From: Adenophora triphylla var. japonica
Lineage: Eukaryota; Streptophyta; Magnoliopsida; Asterales; Campanulaceae
Direction of reading: 5' to 3'
Assembly: GCA_022495995.1 (NCBI GenBank)
Contig: JAFEMH010007468.1
Coordinates: forward strand, 1 to 64,000
Length of the DNA stretch: 64,000 bases
A program made the position numbers and the translations under genes. The notes beneath the pieces were generated by a model. That model was given only the letters and a program-made list of their open reading frames with translations. It did no database searches and was not told the DNA's origin. This document shows, piece after piece, positions 22,335-32,486 of the stretch. How positions within the stretch are numbered: the first letter of the stretch is position 1; each line of letters opens with the position of its first letter.

Positions 22335-22621
22335 CTCCGTCCGTCCCAGCCTAAAAGACACAAAATGGAGAGGGCACGCAAAATAAGAAATGTGATGTAG
22401 GAAAGAGAAAAAGTTTAAATGTTGTGAGTATGAAAAATTAAATAGGAGAGAGAATGAGTGGGAGGTGATGTAAGAAAGAGAATGTTGTGAGTGTAAAAGT
22501 AAAGTAGGAGAGAGAATGAGTGGAGAGAATAGTGATTTAAGGTTTCCTTTTTGGGAAAGTGTCATTTTAAATGGGACACCCAAAAAGAAAATTTATGGCT
22601 TTTAGGCTGGGACGGAGGGAG
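22335..22621. mobile_element. Stowaway-type MITE 2
   Basis: CTCCGTCCGTCCCAGCCTAAA and the inverse TTTAGGCTGGGACGGAGGGAG, flanked by TA (22333-22334, 22622-22623). The long perfect ends make this one of the least degraded copies. Confidence 0.9.
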
Positions 22622-22901
22622 TATTGTATTACACTGTAGTATAATATATAGAGCCATGGACCCAAAAACCCAACTTCCAAACCAATAACCCATTTTAACT
22701 CATTTGAGATGAAAATCCCAAATAAACCCATGGATAACGGAGGGAGACGACTGTTAATTTCCTAAAATCTCGTCGTCACCTACCATAAGCCAAAAATCAA
22801 AAAATCAAAATACCCTAAACCCTGACTTCCTCTCTAAACTCTGTAAATCATTTTTCTACCAAAATCGGTCCTAAATCAACGATATTGAAGCCGAATCGAG
22901 G

Positions 22902-22955
22902 ACAACAATGGCTGGTCTTAGGGTACGTAATATACTTTTACTGTTTAATATTCAA
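22902..22955 (+). repeat. 54-bp direct repeat, copy 1 (copy 2 at 23082-23135)
   Basis: An identical 54 bp starts ACAACAATGGCTGGTCTTAG and includes the exon-end/donor AGG|GTACGT and first intron bases. Copy 2 is the authentic end of the exon at 23005-23102. Copy 1 joins the same splice junction to an unrelated leader. Confidence 0.85.
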
Positions 22956-23004
22956 AAAATCAAAATACCCTAAGTATCTGAATTTGACTCCGTTTAATTG
23001 GCAG

Positions 23005-23102
23005 ATTATATGGTTGAAAAGCTAGGAATTGATAAGAGCAAAATTGCTGATCTGTGTAATTTACTTTACAAGAACTATGGCACAACAATGGCTGGTCTTA
23101 GG
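23005..23102 (+). pseudogene. Captured exon of HAD-type pyrimidine 5'-nucleotidase
   Basis: A 98-nt exon preceded by TTTAATTGGCAG and followed by GTACGT encodes MVEKLGIDKSKIADLCNLLY then KNYGTTMAGLR. This matches the SDT1-like HAD hydrolase family (pyrimidine 5'-nucleotidase), in which the YKxYGTTMAGL stretch is conserved. No other exon of that gene is nearby, so it is a captured fragment with both splice sites, not a working gene. Confidence 0.65.
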
Positions 23103-23224
23103 GTACGTAATATACTTTTACTGTTTAATATTCAATTTGAATTTTTTTTCTTATGTAAAATGGTGGCTGAAAAAATGAGTTTCCATCTTTGATTATTTTG
23201 TTTATTTTGTGCCTAGTTATGACC

Positions 23225-23830
23225 TGGCAACCTTATATACACATATATAAGGCCTTTGGAAGGTCCTATAGCAACTGTTATAGGACCTGACAACATCAAA
23301 TACACAGCTATAAAGACCTTTAAATGGTCCTATACCAAGTGGTATAGGACTTGGCAACATCATATATAAAGCTATAGGACCTTTGAATGGTCCTATAGCA
23401 AGTGATATAGGACATATGCTACTAAGAAATTATGGGGCTTCATTAGACAACTCATACAATTTCAGACTTGCTGTTGCTACTAGTTTTACTTGGTTTCAAA
23501 TTGATTTGACACTTCTATTTATTTCATGGTTTGCATCCTCTTAGTTCTGAAATTCACATCATATACAAAGCTCTAAGACCTTTGAATGGTTCTATAGCAA
23601 ATGATATAGGACATGGTAACATGATATACACAGCTATATCAATTGATATAGGATCATTCAAATGTGATATAGCTGTGTATATCATGTTACCAGGTCCTAT
23701 ATCATTTGCTATAGGACCTTTCAAAGGTAATATAGCTCTGTATATGATGTTGTCGGCCCTATACCAATTGCTATGGGACCATTCAAAGGTCTTATAGCAA
23801 AGGTATATGATGTTGTCACTTGTTAAGATA
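23225..23830. repeat. Palindromic ~62-bp repeat array, block 1
   Basis: Units of the form AGGTCCTATAxCAATTGCTA then TAGGACCATTCAAAGG and a TATGATGTTG spacer. Left of ~23650 the units run in reverse orientation; right of it they run forward. The turn is a head-to-head inverted repeat with arms CATGGTAACATGATATACAC and its complement. 23421-23540 is unique sequence. Confidence 0.8.
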
Positions 23831-23962
23831 CATGAAACATGTCGTATAACAATTGTATAAGAGTTAAAACAAGGTTCTTTGTCTTCTGTTTTAATTGTAT
23901 GAAGTCTGATACCTGGTGTTTGATATCACATATAATAAGTGATTCCTTTTTTTCAATTTCAG

Positions 23963-24223
23963 TTTGATCATGTCAGGGCACTGTACAAAAGGATAAAGGA
24001 GACTCAAAAGGATGTGGCAAATTTCATAGAGTTAAAACGCGGAGACATTCCACAACAGCGATATGATAGTTTGGATTGTGGAATAATCGTCCTAATGGAA
24101 GCAGAGGAGATGTTTGATAGAGGAGTAATTAGCAAGACATATGAAGACGATGCTGTCTCGACGTATAGGGCGAAGATGATACGTGACATTTTAGCAAGTC
24201 TAAATTGTCCTTATCATTCATAA
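23963..24223 (+). pseudogene. Ulp1-type (C48) cysteine protease exon fragment
   Basis: After an acceptor (TTTCAATTTCAG) the frame reads FDHVRALYKRIKETQKDVAN, then QQRYDSLDCGIIVLMEAEEMF, and ends YRAKMIRDILASLNCPYHS with a stop. DCGxxVxxxAE matches the catalytic-Cys region of Ulp1 SUMO proteases, and an acidic C-terminal helix follows. The His and Asp parts of the triad are missing upstream, so this is only the C-terminal exon. Transposon-borne Ulp1 domains are frequent in plants. Confidence 0.65.
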
Positions 24224-24312
24224 ATTAAACATCTAAGTTTTTTTTTTTTATGAAATGATAAAAATTGGTTGTTGTTGAACAGTTTACTTATAATTTTAGT
24301 TAAATATGTTGG
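24158..24312 (+). repeat. Direct repeat of the Ulp1 exon end (copy 2 at 24653-24800)
   Basis: CGTATAGGGCGAAGATGATA through the stop codon and TAAATTAAACATCT to GGTTGTTGTTGAACAGTTTA recurs ~495 bp downstream with substitutions. Palindromic block 2 lies between the copies. Confidence 0.75.
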
Positions 24313-24354
24313 TTAAATAATATTGTATTTTTTTGCCAATTTGCAAAAATTAAA

Positions 24355-24625
24355 CAGCTTTGTATATGATGTTGTCAGTCCTATACCAGCTGCTATAGGA
24401 CCAATTAAAAGGCTTATAGCTTTGTATATTATATTGACAGGTCCTATACGAATTGCTATAGGACCATTCAAAAGTCTGAAAGCTTTATATATGATGTTGC
24501 CAGGTCCTATACGAATTGACAGGTCCTATACCAATTGCTATAGGACCATTCAAAGGTCTTGTTGCTTTGTATATGATGTTGTCAGGTCCTATATCAGTTG
24601 CTATAGGACCATTCAAATTTCTTAT
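24355..24625. repeat. Palindromic ~62-bp repeat array, block 2
   Basis: Forward-oriented units CAGGTCCTATACGAATTGCT ATAGGACCATTCAAA with TATATGATGTTG spacers, four copies. Confidence 0.75.
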
Positions 24626-24954
24626 TGCGATATTTGTCATTCAAAACAAAACAATGACGTATAGGGGGAAAATGATACATGACATTTTATCAAGTCCACA
24701 TTGTCCTCATCATTCATAAATTAAACATCTTAGTTTCTTTTTGGATTGAATGATAAAAATTGGTTGTTGTTGAACAGTTTAATTGTATATTTGTTAAATG
24801 TTGGTTAAATATATTTCAAATATTTTTAAGGTCTCATAGTGGATTTTTTGTTTGTGGTAGACGAAAAAGTAGAGGTCTTTTACTTGTTGGTATAGAAAAA
24901 ATCAATTAACCAAAATTCTGAAATTAAAAGTTCTGATTGGTTTGTTTACCTGGA

Positions 24955-25126
24955 AACATAATATACACAGCTATAAGACCTTTGAATGGTCCTATAGTAA
25001 ATGGTACAGGACCTTTCAAAGGCATTATTGCTTTGTATATGATGTTGGGAAGTCCTATACCAATTGCTATAGGACCAATTAAAGGGCTCATAGCTATGTA
25101 TATGATGTTGGCAGGTCCTATAGCAA
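24955..25126. repeat. Palindromic ~62-bp repeat array, block 3
   Basis: One reverse unit (GCTATAAGACCTTTGAATGG) then two forward units, ending at the left target duplication of MULE A. 24720-24950 is AT-rich with no feature. Confidence 0.7.
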
Positions 25127-25135
25127 TTATTATAG

Positions 25136-26569
25136 GCCAAAATCTAGGGAGAAACGCGTTTCTCCCTAAATTACGAAGAAATGGGTTTTTTTCGTAGTTC
25201 CCGTCGCTCTCTAAATTTATTTACGTCTAGACAGACACAACACAACACAGACGCAACGCTCACTCTCTCTCTAATCTCTCTCTAGACGTAATTCCGCCTT
25301 CAACGCTCACTCTCTCTCTAATCGTTCTTCTTCTTCTCCGATCTCTCCCCAAATCGGTGCCCTCCTTCCATCTATTCACCTACTTCACCAATCTTCTCCG
25401 TCTAAAACCCCTTGGCCGGCGACGAGCTCCTTTAATCCGAAGCCTATGACTCCTATGGTGAAATCGGTGGAGGCGTTTCTACCGACGTCGCCTATGGTTT
25501 ACGCTGTCATCTCCAACCCGGCGATTGTTGATAACCCTGACATCCCGAGTTACCAGCCTCATGTCCACGGTCGGTGTGATCCGCCAGCGTTGATTCCGCT
25601 TCAAATGAACGGCGATTGTTGATAAGCCGGCGATTGTTATCTGAATACGGCGTTTGTTACGATTACTGGTTCTTGGAGGATTCATTGTGTTATGGGAAGT
25701 GCTCATTGTGACTGAAGTGATCATTGTGACGGTCGTATTGCCATTCCCATGGGCGTCAAATTGATTTAGTGATTTGTTTTCTGGATATCCAGAACCTTTC
25801 AAAAGGATATCCAGAACCTTTTGAAAGGATATCCAGAAATTTATTAAATGTTTCTGGATATCATTTTGTAAGTTTCTGGACATCATTTTGTAAGTTTCTG
25901 GATATCATTTTGTAATTTCTGGATATCATTTTGTGATTTCTGGATATCAATTTCTAGTTGTTTTTCTCTCTCTGATATTGTTTGTGTTTTTGTTAATTGA
26001 ATATTTGCTACAATGAAATTGGGCGAACTGGTACTACATGAAATTGGGCTCTCTGATATTGTTTGTGTTCGTCTCTCTCAAAGCTCCTAGACCGAGCATT
26101 TCTACATGAAATTGGTACTACATGAAATTGGGCGAACTGATGTGTGTTGAGCTACAATGAAGATTTCCAATTTTTCAATATGTTGGGTGGATTTAGTTCT
26201 AATGAGATATCCAGAACCTTTTGAAAGGATATTCAGAACCTTTTGAAAGGATATCCAGAAATTTATTAAATATTTCTGGATATCATTTTGTAAGTTTCTG
26301 GACATCATTTTGTGAGTTTCTGGATATCATTTTGTAATTTCTGGATATCATTTTGTAATTTCTGGATATCATTTTGTAAGTTTCTGGATATCATTTTGTA
26401 AGTTTCTGGATATCATTTTTGTAAGTTTCTGGATATCATTTTGTAATTTCTGGATATCATTTTGTAAGTTTCTGGATATCCAGAACCTTTGAAACTGATA
26501 TCCAGAATATTTGAAAAAACACGTTTCTCCATAACTTATGAAGAAACGCGTTTCTCAGCAGACCTACTC
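25136..26569 (+). mobile_element. MULE A (Pack-MULE-like, 1.43 kb)
   Basis: Flanked by perfect 9-bp duplications TTATTATAG (25127-25135, 26570-26578). The left end GCCAAAATCTAGGGAGAAAC and the right end, inverted, GAGTAGGTCTGCTGAGAAAC are TIRs. Each TIR contains the palindrome GAAACGCGTTTC followed by an inverted second copy. Next to the left end is a CT-rich, gene-leader-like segment (25195-25740, with a short ORF frame near ATGACTCCTATGGTGAAA). 25780-26500 holds TTCTGGATATC repeats. Nine-bp duplications and TIRs indicate the Mutator superfamily; no transposase is present. Confidence 0.85.
25790..26500. repeat. TTCTGGATATC repeat array of MULE A
   Basis: TTTCTGGATATCATTTTGTAAG repeated at 20-23-bp spacing with full palindromes TTCTGGATATCCAGAA. 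A ~110-bp segment at 25791-25900 is repeated at 26210-26320. Confidence 0.85.
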
Positions 26570-26578
26570 TTATTATAG

Positions 26579-26720
26579 GACCAATTAAAGGGCTAATAGC
26601 TATGTATATGAAGTTGGCAGGTCCTATATCAATTGTTATAGGACCAATCAAAGGGCTTATAGAGTTGTATATGATGTTGGCAGGTCCTATACCAATTACT
26701 ATAGGATCAATTAGAGACCT
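26579..26720. repeat. Palindromic ~62-bp repeat array, block 4
   Basis: Continuation of block 3 on the other side of MULE A: GGACCAATTAAAGGGCTAAT, GGCAGGTCCTATATCAATTG, two to three forward units. Confidence 0.75.
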
Positions 26721-26799
26721 GTTACTACATACCCAAAACTACTTTGACCTGATCAAATATGATTTCTAAATATCAATTTTACCCCTCCCCTCATTCCCC

Positions 26800-27134
26800 C
26801 AACGTATTGAATTAATCCCACCAGGTTTAAAATGCAAGAGATTAATTCCTTTTTCAAGAACTTGAACTCTCCATCTTAAAAATTTCTTCAATTTCTCATC
26901 GTCCCCAAAGATTTTCTCATACATTACCTTATCTTTGAAAACCCCATATGCATTGTAGCAAACAGGGTGTCCATCTCTGTCAAATCCGTTCATGTAAGCA
27001 ACGATTCCTTCAAGATCTTGAAAACCCAAATCCTCGTCAACAATGGCGTCGGCTTCGAAATCTTTCCTCCATTGGAGGCATTTGAGGAGCATTGTGAGCG
27101 ATTCTTGGACTCGGAAGTCTCTGACCCGGAGCAT
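26800..27134 (-). pseudogene. Patellin exon fragment
   Basis: Patellins are Sec14-like lipid-transfer proteins. Over ~110 residues the frame reads RDFRVQESLTMLLKCLQWRK, DADE-like acidic stretch, GFDRDGHPVCYNAYGVFKDK and LRWRVQVLEKGINLLHFKPG. This is the CRAL-TRIO N-terminal part and the start of the Sec14 lobe. After GGINSI it diverges. No start region, GOLD domain or flanking exon is nearby, so it is a fragment. It abuts the captured-exon transposon, which may have carried it. Confidence 0.75.
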
Positions 27135-27620
27135 GAATTAAGCGATGATTGACGGTATAGTTAACGGAGCCGTCAATTGGTTTGGCCGGTATATGATTAT
27201 TGGGGTTTAAAGGGATTTTGATTTGAAATATAAAAGGGGGTTGTCTTTTTAAATTTGGAATGGGTTTTGATGGGATATGATTTGAGATATGTGGATAAAG
27301 AGGAATTTTTCCTAATATATAATGTACTATGTACCACTATTCAACAATATTAATCACAAATAGTAAAAGATGTTTGTGAACACAATGCATGTGAAAATTT
27401 GACTATGAAAAGCCGTTTATTGATTGAGAAATATATTCGGAGATGCATTCTCCCAATTCTTTTCTTACTTAGTCGTTGGTCCTTTCTTAATTTCTGATTT
27501 TCTCCTTCTCAAGTGTCAAAACAATTGAAACAATCGTAGCCTCTCTCATACTTCTTTCATGCTCCCCCCTAACTACAGTGTTCTAATGGTGCCATTTGAA
27601 AACTTAATCAGAAGAATGCT
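27135..27620. other. AT-rich intergenic sequence
   Basis: No gene, clear repeat or RNA is visible. The region next to the patellin fragment has a GTTAACGGAGCCGTCAATTGG stretch of unknown meaning. Confidence 0.4.
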
Positions 27621-28012
27621 TAGAACCGGTGTTCTCAAAAGTCGTGATTTTTTGCTAGACGGTTCTAATTGGGCACAGGCATTATGGGTGGTACAGGCAG
27701 ATCAGGCGAGCGAATTTAGGCAGGTTTAGGCGGGTCTGAGCGGATTTAGGCGGGTCTAGGCGGTCCATGTTATTTTTTTATTTTTTTGTTTCCCTTAAAC
27801 GATTTCGTTTTACAATGATTGAAATGAGAATAAATGACAAAAGATTGAATTTGACTTGAGGTTAATTTATATTGTGGATGATGGAATACATTTATAATAT
27901 TAATATGTTGTATAACCTTTGTGTCTAAATTCTCGGCCCTGCATAGGCACTGCTTAGGACCGGCTTTGCCACCTATAATCCGCTAAACGCTTTTTAGAAC
28001 CGTGGTCAGAAC
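27621..28012. mobile_element. Probable MITE with GGCGGGTCTAGGCGG core
   Basis: The left end GAACCGGTGTTCTCAAAAGTC and the inverted right end TTCTGACCACGGTTCTAAAA are imperfect TIRs. Inside are repeated GCGGGTCT(A/G)(G)GCGG and TAATCCGCTAAACGC, as in a widespread plant hAT-like MITE group. The target duplication is unclear. Confidence 0.4.
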
Positions 28013-28529
28013 ATTAACATCTTTGGAATAATGCCATCAAATAGGTCATTTTCAAATAATGTGAAGGGGGAAGTTAAGATTTTCCCTCTTGACTATATGG
28101 ATCAATACCACAACACTGACAACAGAGAACTGATTCGCAAGTCGCAACCAATGAACCAGAAATAGTCCCAATTAGACCACTCTTGTTAAGGCACCACTTT
28201 AAGCATTTGCACATTAGATATTTAAAAAAAAAAAAAACTAAAGAAAATTTGCAATTCAATAAGCCCTTAATGTCATTTCTTGGTTTCTGGCCAAAACAAG
28301 ACCATAATCAATAACCGTAAAATCAACGAACAAAGAAATAATGTGGTTAGAATTTAATCACTTAAGTTTGGAAAACCCTAACGATTTTGTCTTACCACCC
28401 ACCTACAGTATCTATATCACTCAGCAACTCCCTTATATACATCACTCCTCTATTCTTTCAAACACCCTCATCTGTTCATCTCCGTATCTTCTTTAGACAT
28501 GAAATATAAGTTCCATCATATTTCCAATA

Positions 28530-28823
28530 CTACCTCTGTATAGGAGCCTTATTTGGGTTGTGTATGTTCAAGACGGAATCATCCACTTCTTCATCTGCAT
28601 GATACGAGTATATGTCTACTGGGGCAGTAGTAAAACCAAGGTTAGGCTTAGAGTTACCATTGGCGGGGCTTTTCTGTTGATCAAGATATATTACGATTAC
28701 TGTAATATCATCATGGAAGTGGCGTCTAATCCCTTTCTCGATTTTCTTGATATCCTTGTATCTCATCTCCCTCTTCTTTGCAGCCTCATTTAAGGCAGCT
28801 CCAACCAATCTTTTAGCTATTCC
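28530..28823 (-). CDS. PP2C exon 4
   Basis: 294 nt, acceptor TCTTAACAG, GIAKRLVGAALNEAAKKREM to DDITVIVIYLD, then a short polar tail ending KAPIQR and a stop. Confidence 0.85.
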   Translation of the reverse strand, partial: GIAKRLVGAALNEAAKKREMRYKDIKKIEKGIRRHFHDDITVIVIYLDQQKSPANGNSKPNLGFTTAPVDIYSYHADEEVDDSVLNIHNPNKAPIQR

Positions 28824-28936
28824 CTGTTAAGATTTCCGTTAAACATCATTAGTGACTTGCCCAATCAAATTCCTTAATTTACTTGTATTAGTAATGTGAA
28901 GAAATAATATAAGTAAAAGTTAGAAACGTGACTCAC

Positions 28937-29173
28937 AGCTTTTGGGTTTTTGAAAACTATCTCTACTGCTTCTTCGTCACTCAAATGTTACCAAAGACCA
29001 TCTGATGCAAATATCAGAAACAAGTCTTGTGACCTAAGCTTTCTAGTAATGATGGAAGGTTCTGCTGTCATTACGGCTCTTCTCAAAGGAACAGGGTTGC
29101 CAAATTGCTGAAATATTGGGTCCCGGTTAAATTCTGGTTTCTTCAAATAGACATCACCGATAGATCTTGACAC
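28937..29173 (-). CDS. PP2C exon 3, carries the nonsense codon
   Basis: 237 nt, acceptor CCTTTTTTCAG, VSRSIGDVYLKKPEFNRDPI onward. TAA lies at ~28985-28987, after SDGLW. The sequence beyond (HLSDEEAVEIVFKNPKA) stays in frame and conserved to the donor GCT|GTGAGT. Confidence 0.85.
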
Positions 29174-30700
29174 CTGAAAAAAGGGTTAAAGTGATAATTA
29201 ATGTTCTGGCTTAATAATGGAGGAAAGACAGCAAAAGTAACAGTTAAAGGGCATATATTCACTCTTATCCACAGCAGAAATATATTCACAGTCTAAACCT
29301 GTACAAAAGAAAACACATCAGAAATATATTCACAAGTCTAAACCTGTACAAAAGAAAGCACAAATTATATCTTATTAGCTGCATGAGACTTGTGAGTTAT
29401 ATCAATAAAGACATCTAGGTGGAGAAAAGGTAAAGAAAGAAGAGCATATCTTCTCTGAAGTCAACATTTTGCTTTACGAGATCTCCATACATGTCTCATG
29501 CACGGAAGACTCGTTACTATTAACTTCAGCAACATGAGACCGTGGTCCAGAGTTGAGCATGTGATTCCTGGAAGAGTAGGGAAGGTTTAATCCCTTTAGA
29601 AATATTTGACCACTACTTATGATGGTTCCTCTCAAAAAGCAAAAGGTAAGAAATAAAGACTAAAAGGCATTATAGAACAAGATGCCAAAATAAACGACAG
29701 CTACAGAGTCTAAATGATTAGTTTCTCCTTGAGCAAATAGTGGAACAAGAAAAGAAACACTACAAACAATGAAAATACTTAAAATTCGATAAATAAATAG
29801 TAAGAATTGTGCAAGGGCTCAATTGAGTTGTAGCAAGAGAGGGAGAAATCTAATTATTGATTTAACATAACTTTAGTTGGCAAGGTCAAGGGTTCGAAAC
29901 CCCTCCTCCCCTACTTTGAATTTGAAATCATATAATTTGAAAAAATTAAATAATAACAATTGATGATTCTTTTAAAAATAAAAATAAAAATAAAAATATT
30001 AAAAAGGAGTGAAACTATTCTGCATTTCTGCTAAAGTTGTTGTATATCTCGCCATAGAGGTCAAGGTGAAACACTCTGCAGATGTTATAAATATGAGACT
30101 TAGGGGCCGTTTGGTTAGAAGGCTTAAGACAGGATAACATTCATTGGGATTAATAAAGTTTATTAAGAGGGTGTTTGGTTGTTAATTAGGCATCCGAATA
30201 AGAGAATCACCCGAAGCCGACAAGAGAATCTACCTGATACAAGTTTCTAATCCTAACTAAGCAACGGAAACCTGTGACACTCAGACTCTTTCGTTTACCC
30301 CACCCTACCTGTGTCGGACACTCGTACACAAGTGTGTCGACACGGTTCGGGCGGGGAAATCAAAGAGTTTGAGCATCACAAACGGAAACTTAAAATAGGA
30401 CCTTCTCCTTGTACAATTACTGATCAAAATATGGGTCCACCTTTTAATAAGCATCTCATTTACTTCCAAGGTGATAACTCAACAACTATGGGCTTATAAT
30501 GTAGAAAGGTCTCAAATTAATGAGAATGTGACCAAATGGAGGTTAAATTCTGCATTTCTCTGTGTTATTCAAAATGCAATAATGCAGTAGGCACTGAAAC
30601 TAACTTGCCAAAACCACAGAAATCCCCCTGCTAACCTAAACTGACTAATTTTATGCATCAAATTAATGCTAATAGAACAAAAAAGCAGCAAAGTAAATAC
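29174..30700 (-). other. PP2C intron 2 (1.5 kb)
   Basis: AT-rich intron. It contains a possible SINE near 29800-29990 and, at 30105-30200, a GGGGCCGTTTGGTTAG sequence like the end of a common plant DNA transposon. Two CACAxxAGAAATATATTCACA-type copies lie at 29265-29350. Confidence 0.5.
29810..29990 (+). repeat. Possible tRNA-derived SINE remnant
   Basis: GGTTCGAAACC (29893-29903) is a canonical pol III B box, preceded by TAGTTGGCAAGGTCAAG as in many plant SINEs and followed by an A-rich tail (29966-30000). The A box is not convincing. Confidence 0.3.
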
Positions 30701-31074
30701 CTGAATTATGCCCTTAATTCTCCAAACTCCACGGCAGTAGACAACGATAGGTGACTCGCCAGGATGCATCGCTTCCACCTCCTTCCTCACCTCCTCATAT
30801 GCAACATTATGATCATTAGACAACCGTTCTGCCACTACTCTATTCTTATTCCCCTCGGAAACTTTCCGGCCTAAAACTACCCTAGAGTCTCCAAGGTTGG
30901 CCACATATAATTCATTATTGGAAATTGCACCCACAAGACAACAAGAACCAACTGAGGCTATCTGCGGTTTTACAGGCAGTGCTCGCCTCACTAGATGGGT
31001 AAATTCCTCCTCGGTCGCATTAAAAGCTTTTTTAATTACATCAGCTGATAATCCTCCATGCTCAGTTGCAAATT
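30701..31074 (-). CDS. PP2C exon 2
   Basis: 374 nt. Acceptor CTTCTTGTAG, first residues (K)FATEHGGLSADVIKKAFNAT, end GVWRIKGIIQ, donor CAG|GTATTT. Confidence 0.88.
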
Positions 31075-31398
31075 CTACAAGAAGTTGAAGCCGAAATAAT
31101 CAGCAGTAATACAATACAATATTACATCCACCTGAAATCCTATCAGGAAACACGAAATTGCAAGCTGACTACAATTGAGAAAAAATCTCCAGAATTGATA
31201 TAGATGCATCAAACTTCAGAACAGAGCAGACGATAGCAAACTCTAAAATCAAATTACAAAAAGTAAAAAATCAAAACAATCAAATTATGCTTTATATCAC
31301 GAGTTTACACACAAAATTGATAGTAACATTTTCCGGGATAGCAAATAAAAAAATGAAGAGAATTATGGTTTAAGACAAGAGGGAGAGAGAGAAATTAC

Positions 31399-31678
31399 TG
31401 TGAATAAAAGGGAAAAGGTGTCTATTAACAAAACGAGAAGCTTCAGGGCCACCATGACCATCATAGACGCCGACGTACGTGGCCGACGGAGACGTAAACA
31501 CTTGGCTCTGATCCTCGAGACTAGAATTAGCCTGAACGACGGCAATCGAGAAGTCACCGGAAGCGTGTGGCTTCAAGTCCATATGCCACAACAATCCGTC
31601 ACCACTCCGTCGTCCCATACATCTCTCCAACGGCCTACCACACAATCTCAACATCTTCTTCACTACAACAATTATCAA
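31399..31678 (-). CDS. PP2C exon 1
   Basis: 280 nt, N terminus to FPFIH, with donor CACA|GTAATT. The start could be the first ATG (MIIVVVKKM) or the inner MLRLCGRP. Confidence 0.85.
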
Positions 31679-31920
31679 TTTACCACAAGTCTCCGGTCAA
31701 TTTCTTCGCCGCCGGTGCAGAGATTTTGAATTAGGCTTTTATTCCTTTTCGTCCGGTCAAGTCTAGAGAGAGATTAAGAGAGAAATTTATGAAATATAGA
31801 GAGAGAGAATGGGAAATTGAAATTGAGAGCTATAGATATAGAGAGAGAAAGAGCGTGTGAAAAGTAGGGGGCGAAAAGGTAAAGAGAGAAAGACTCGGGT
31901 GAAAGCGCGTATGGAGAAGA
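31679..31920 (-). promoter_or_regulatory. PP2C 5' leader and promoter region
   Basis: On the minus strand this is a CT-rich leader (TCTCTCTCTCTATATCTATAG and similar), typical of plant 5' UTRs, directly upstream of the exon 1 ATG. No firm TATA box could be chosen. Confidence 0.4.
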
Positions 31921-32477
31921 AGGCAATGACTAGGATCACAACTATAAACGCGTTTTATTTTCATAATTTCCACTTCTGACCCTCTTTCTTTCCGTTTCAT
32001 TCAAACTTTGACCCTATTTTTCAGGGTCAGTTTGCAAACTTCGCAGTCCATAGCAAAATCTATCCTGTTAGTTTATCTTCTATATTTAGGTTTGATAAGC
32101 TTATCAAACTTTCATATAGTATTCTGTTATCGATCAGTTGATAACTCGCACTCGTTGTATATTGACTATGTTGATTATCAAATTGTCAATAACTTGCACG
32201 ATATATCGATTAATAGTTTCATACATATAACAATATTAGATTTATCATAATTTTCTATCCAAAATTGTTGGTAACAAAGCTTTTTGATGATGTTTTTTTG
32301 CACGTTTTACTCTTATCATATAAGTTTTGGGAAAATTGTATAACTCTCCTTCTAAAATAAGTGATAAATTGAGTTATTTGTGATATGTTTATGGCCTTAT
32401 AGAGAAAATTTATCATAGCATTCTATCTTATTATTGTGATAAGGAGAGTGGTGTAAAAGACATAACTCATTAGTTCA
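31921..32477. other. AT-rich intergenic sequence
   Basis: No gene or clear repeat. A short inverted TTTGATAAGCTTATCAAA lies at 32091-32108. Confidence 0.4.
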
Positions 32478-32486
32478 ATTTTATTA

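Larger units (their letters stand above)
22630..26730 (+). mobile_element. Composite DNA transposon remnant with captured exons
   Basis: The block holds a 5'-leader-like segment, an HAD-nucleotidase exon, a Ulp1-like exon and several blocks of ~62-bp palindromic repeats; MULE A is nested at 25136-26569. Ulp1 protease domains are commonly carried by Mutator-like and CACTA elements in plants, so a MULE-type origin is inferred. I could not define terminal inverted repeats for the whole unit. Confidence 0.5.
28530..31678 (-). pseudogene. PP2C protein phosphatase, clade D type, with internal stop
   Basis: A four-exon gene for a Mg/Mn-dependent Ser/Thr phosphatase. The product would be 394 residues, normal for clade D (enzymes that act on plasma-membrane H+-ATPases and are inhibited by SAUR proteins). 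Motifs in order: MLRLCGRPLERCMGRR start, LLWHMDLKPHASGDFSIAVV, YVGVYDGHGGPEASRFVNRH (metal site), SVGSCCLVGAISNNELYVAN-LGDSR, SRSIGDVYLKKPEFNR, IFASDGLW (metal Asp) and HDDITVIVIYLD (metal Asp). All splice sites are GT-AG and phases fit. A TAA directly follows DGLW, one substitution from a Glu codon, so as sequenced the protein stops at ~280 residues and loses the last metal Asp. Either a recent pseudogene or a sequence error. Confidence 0.88.
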
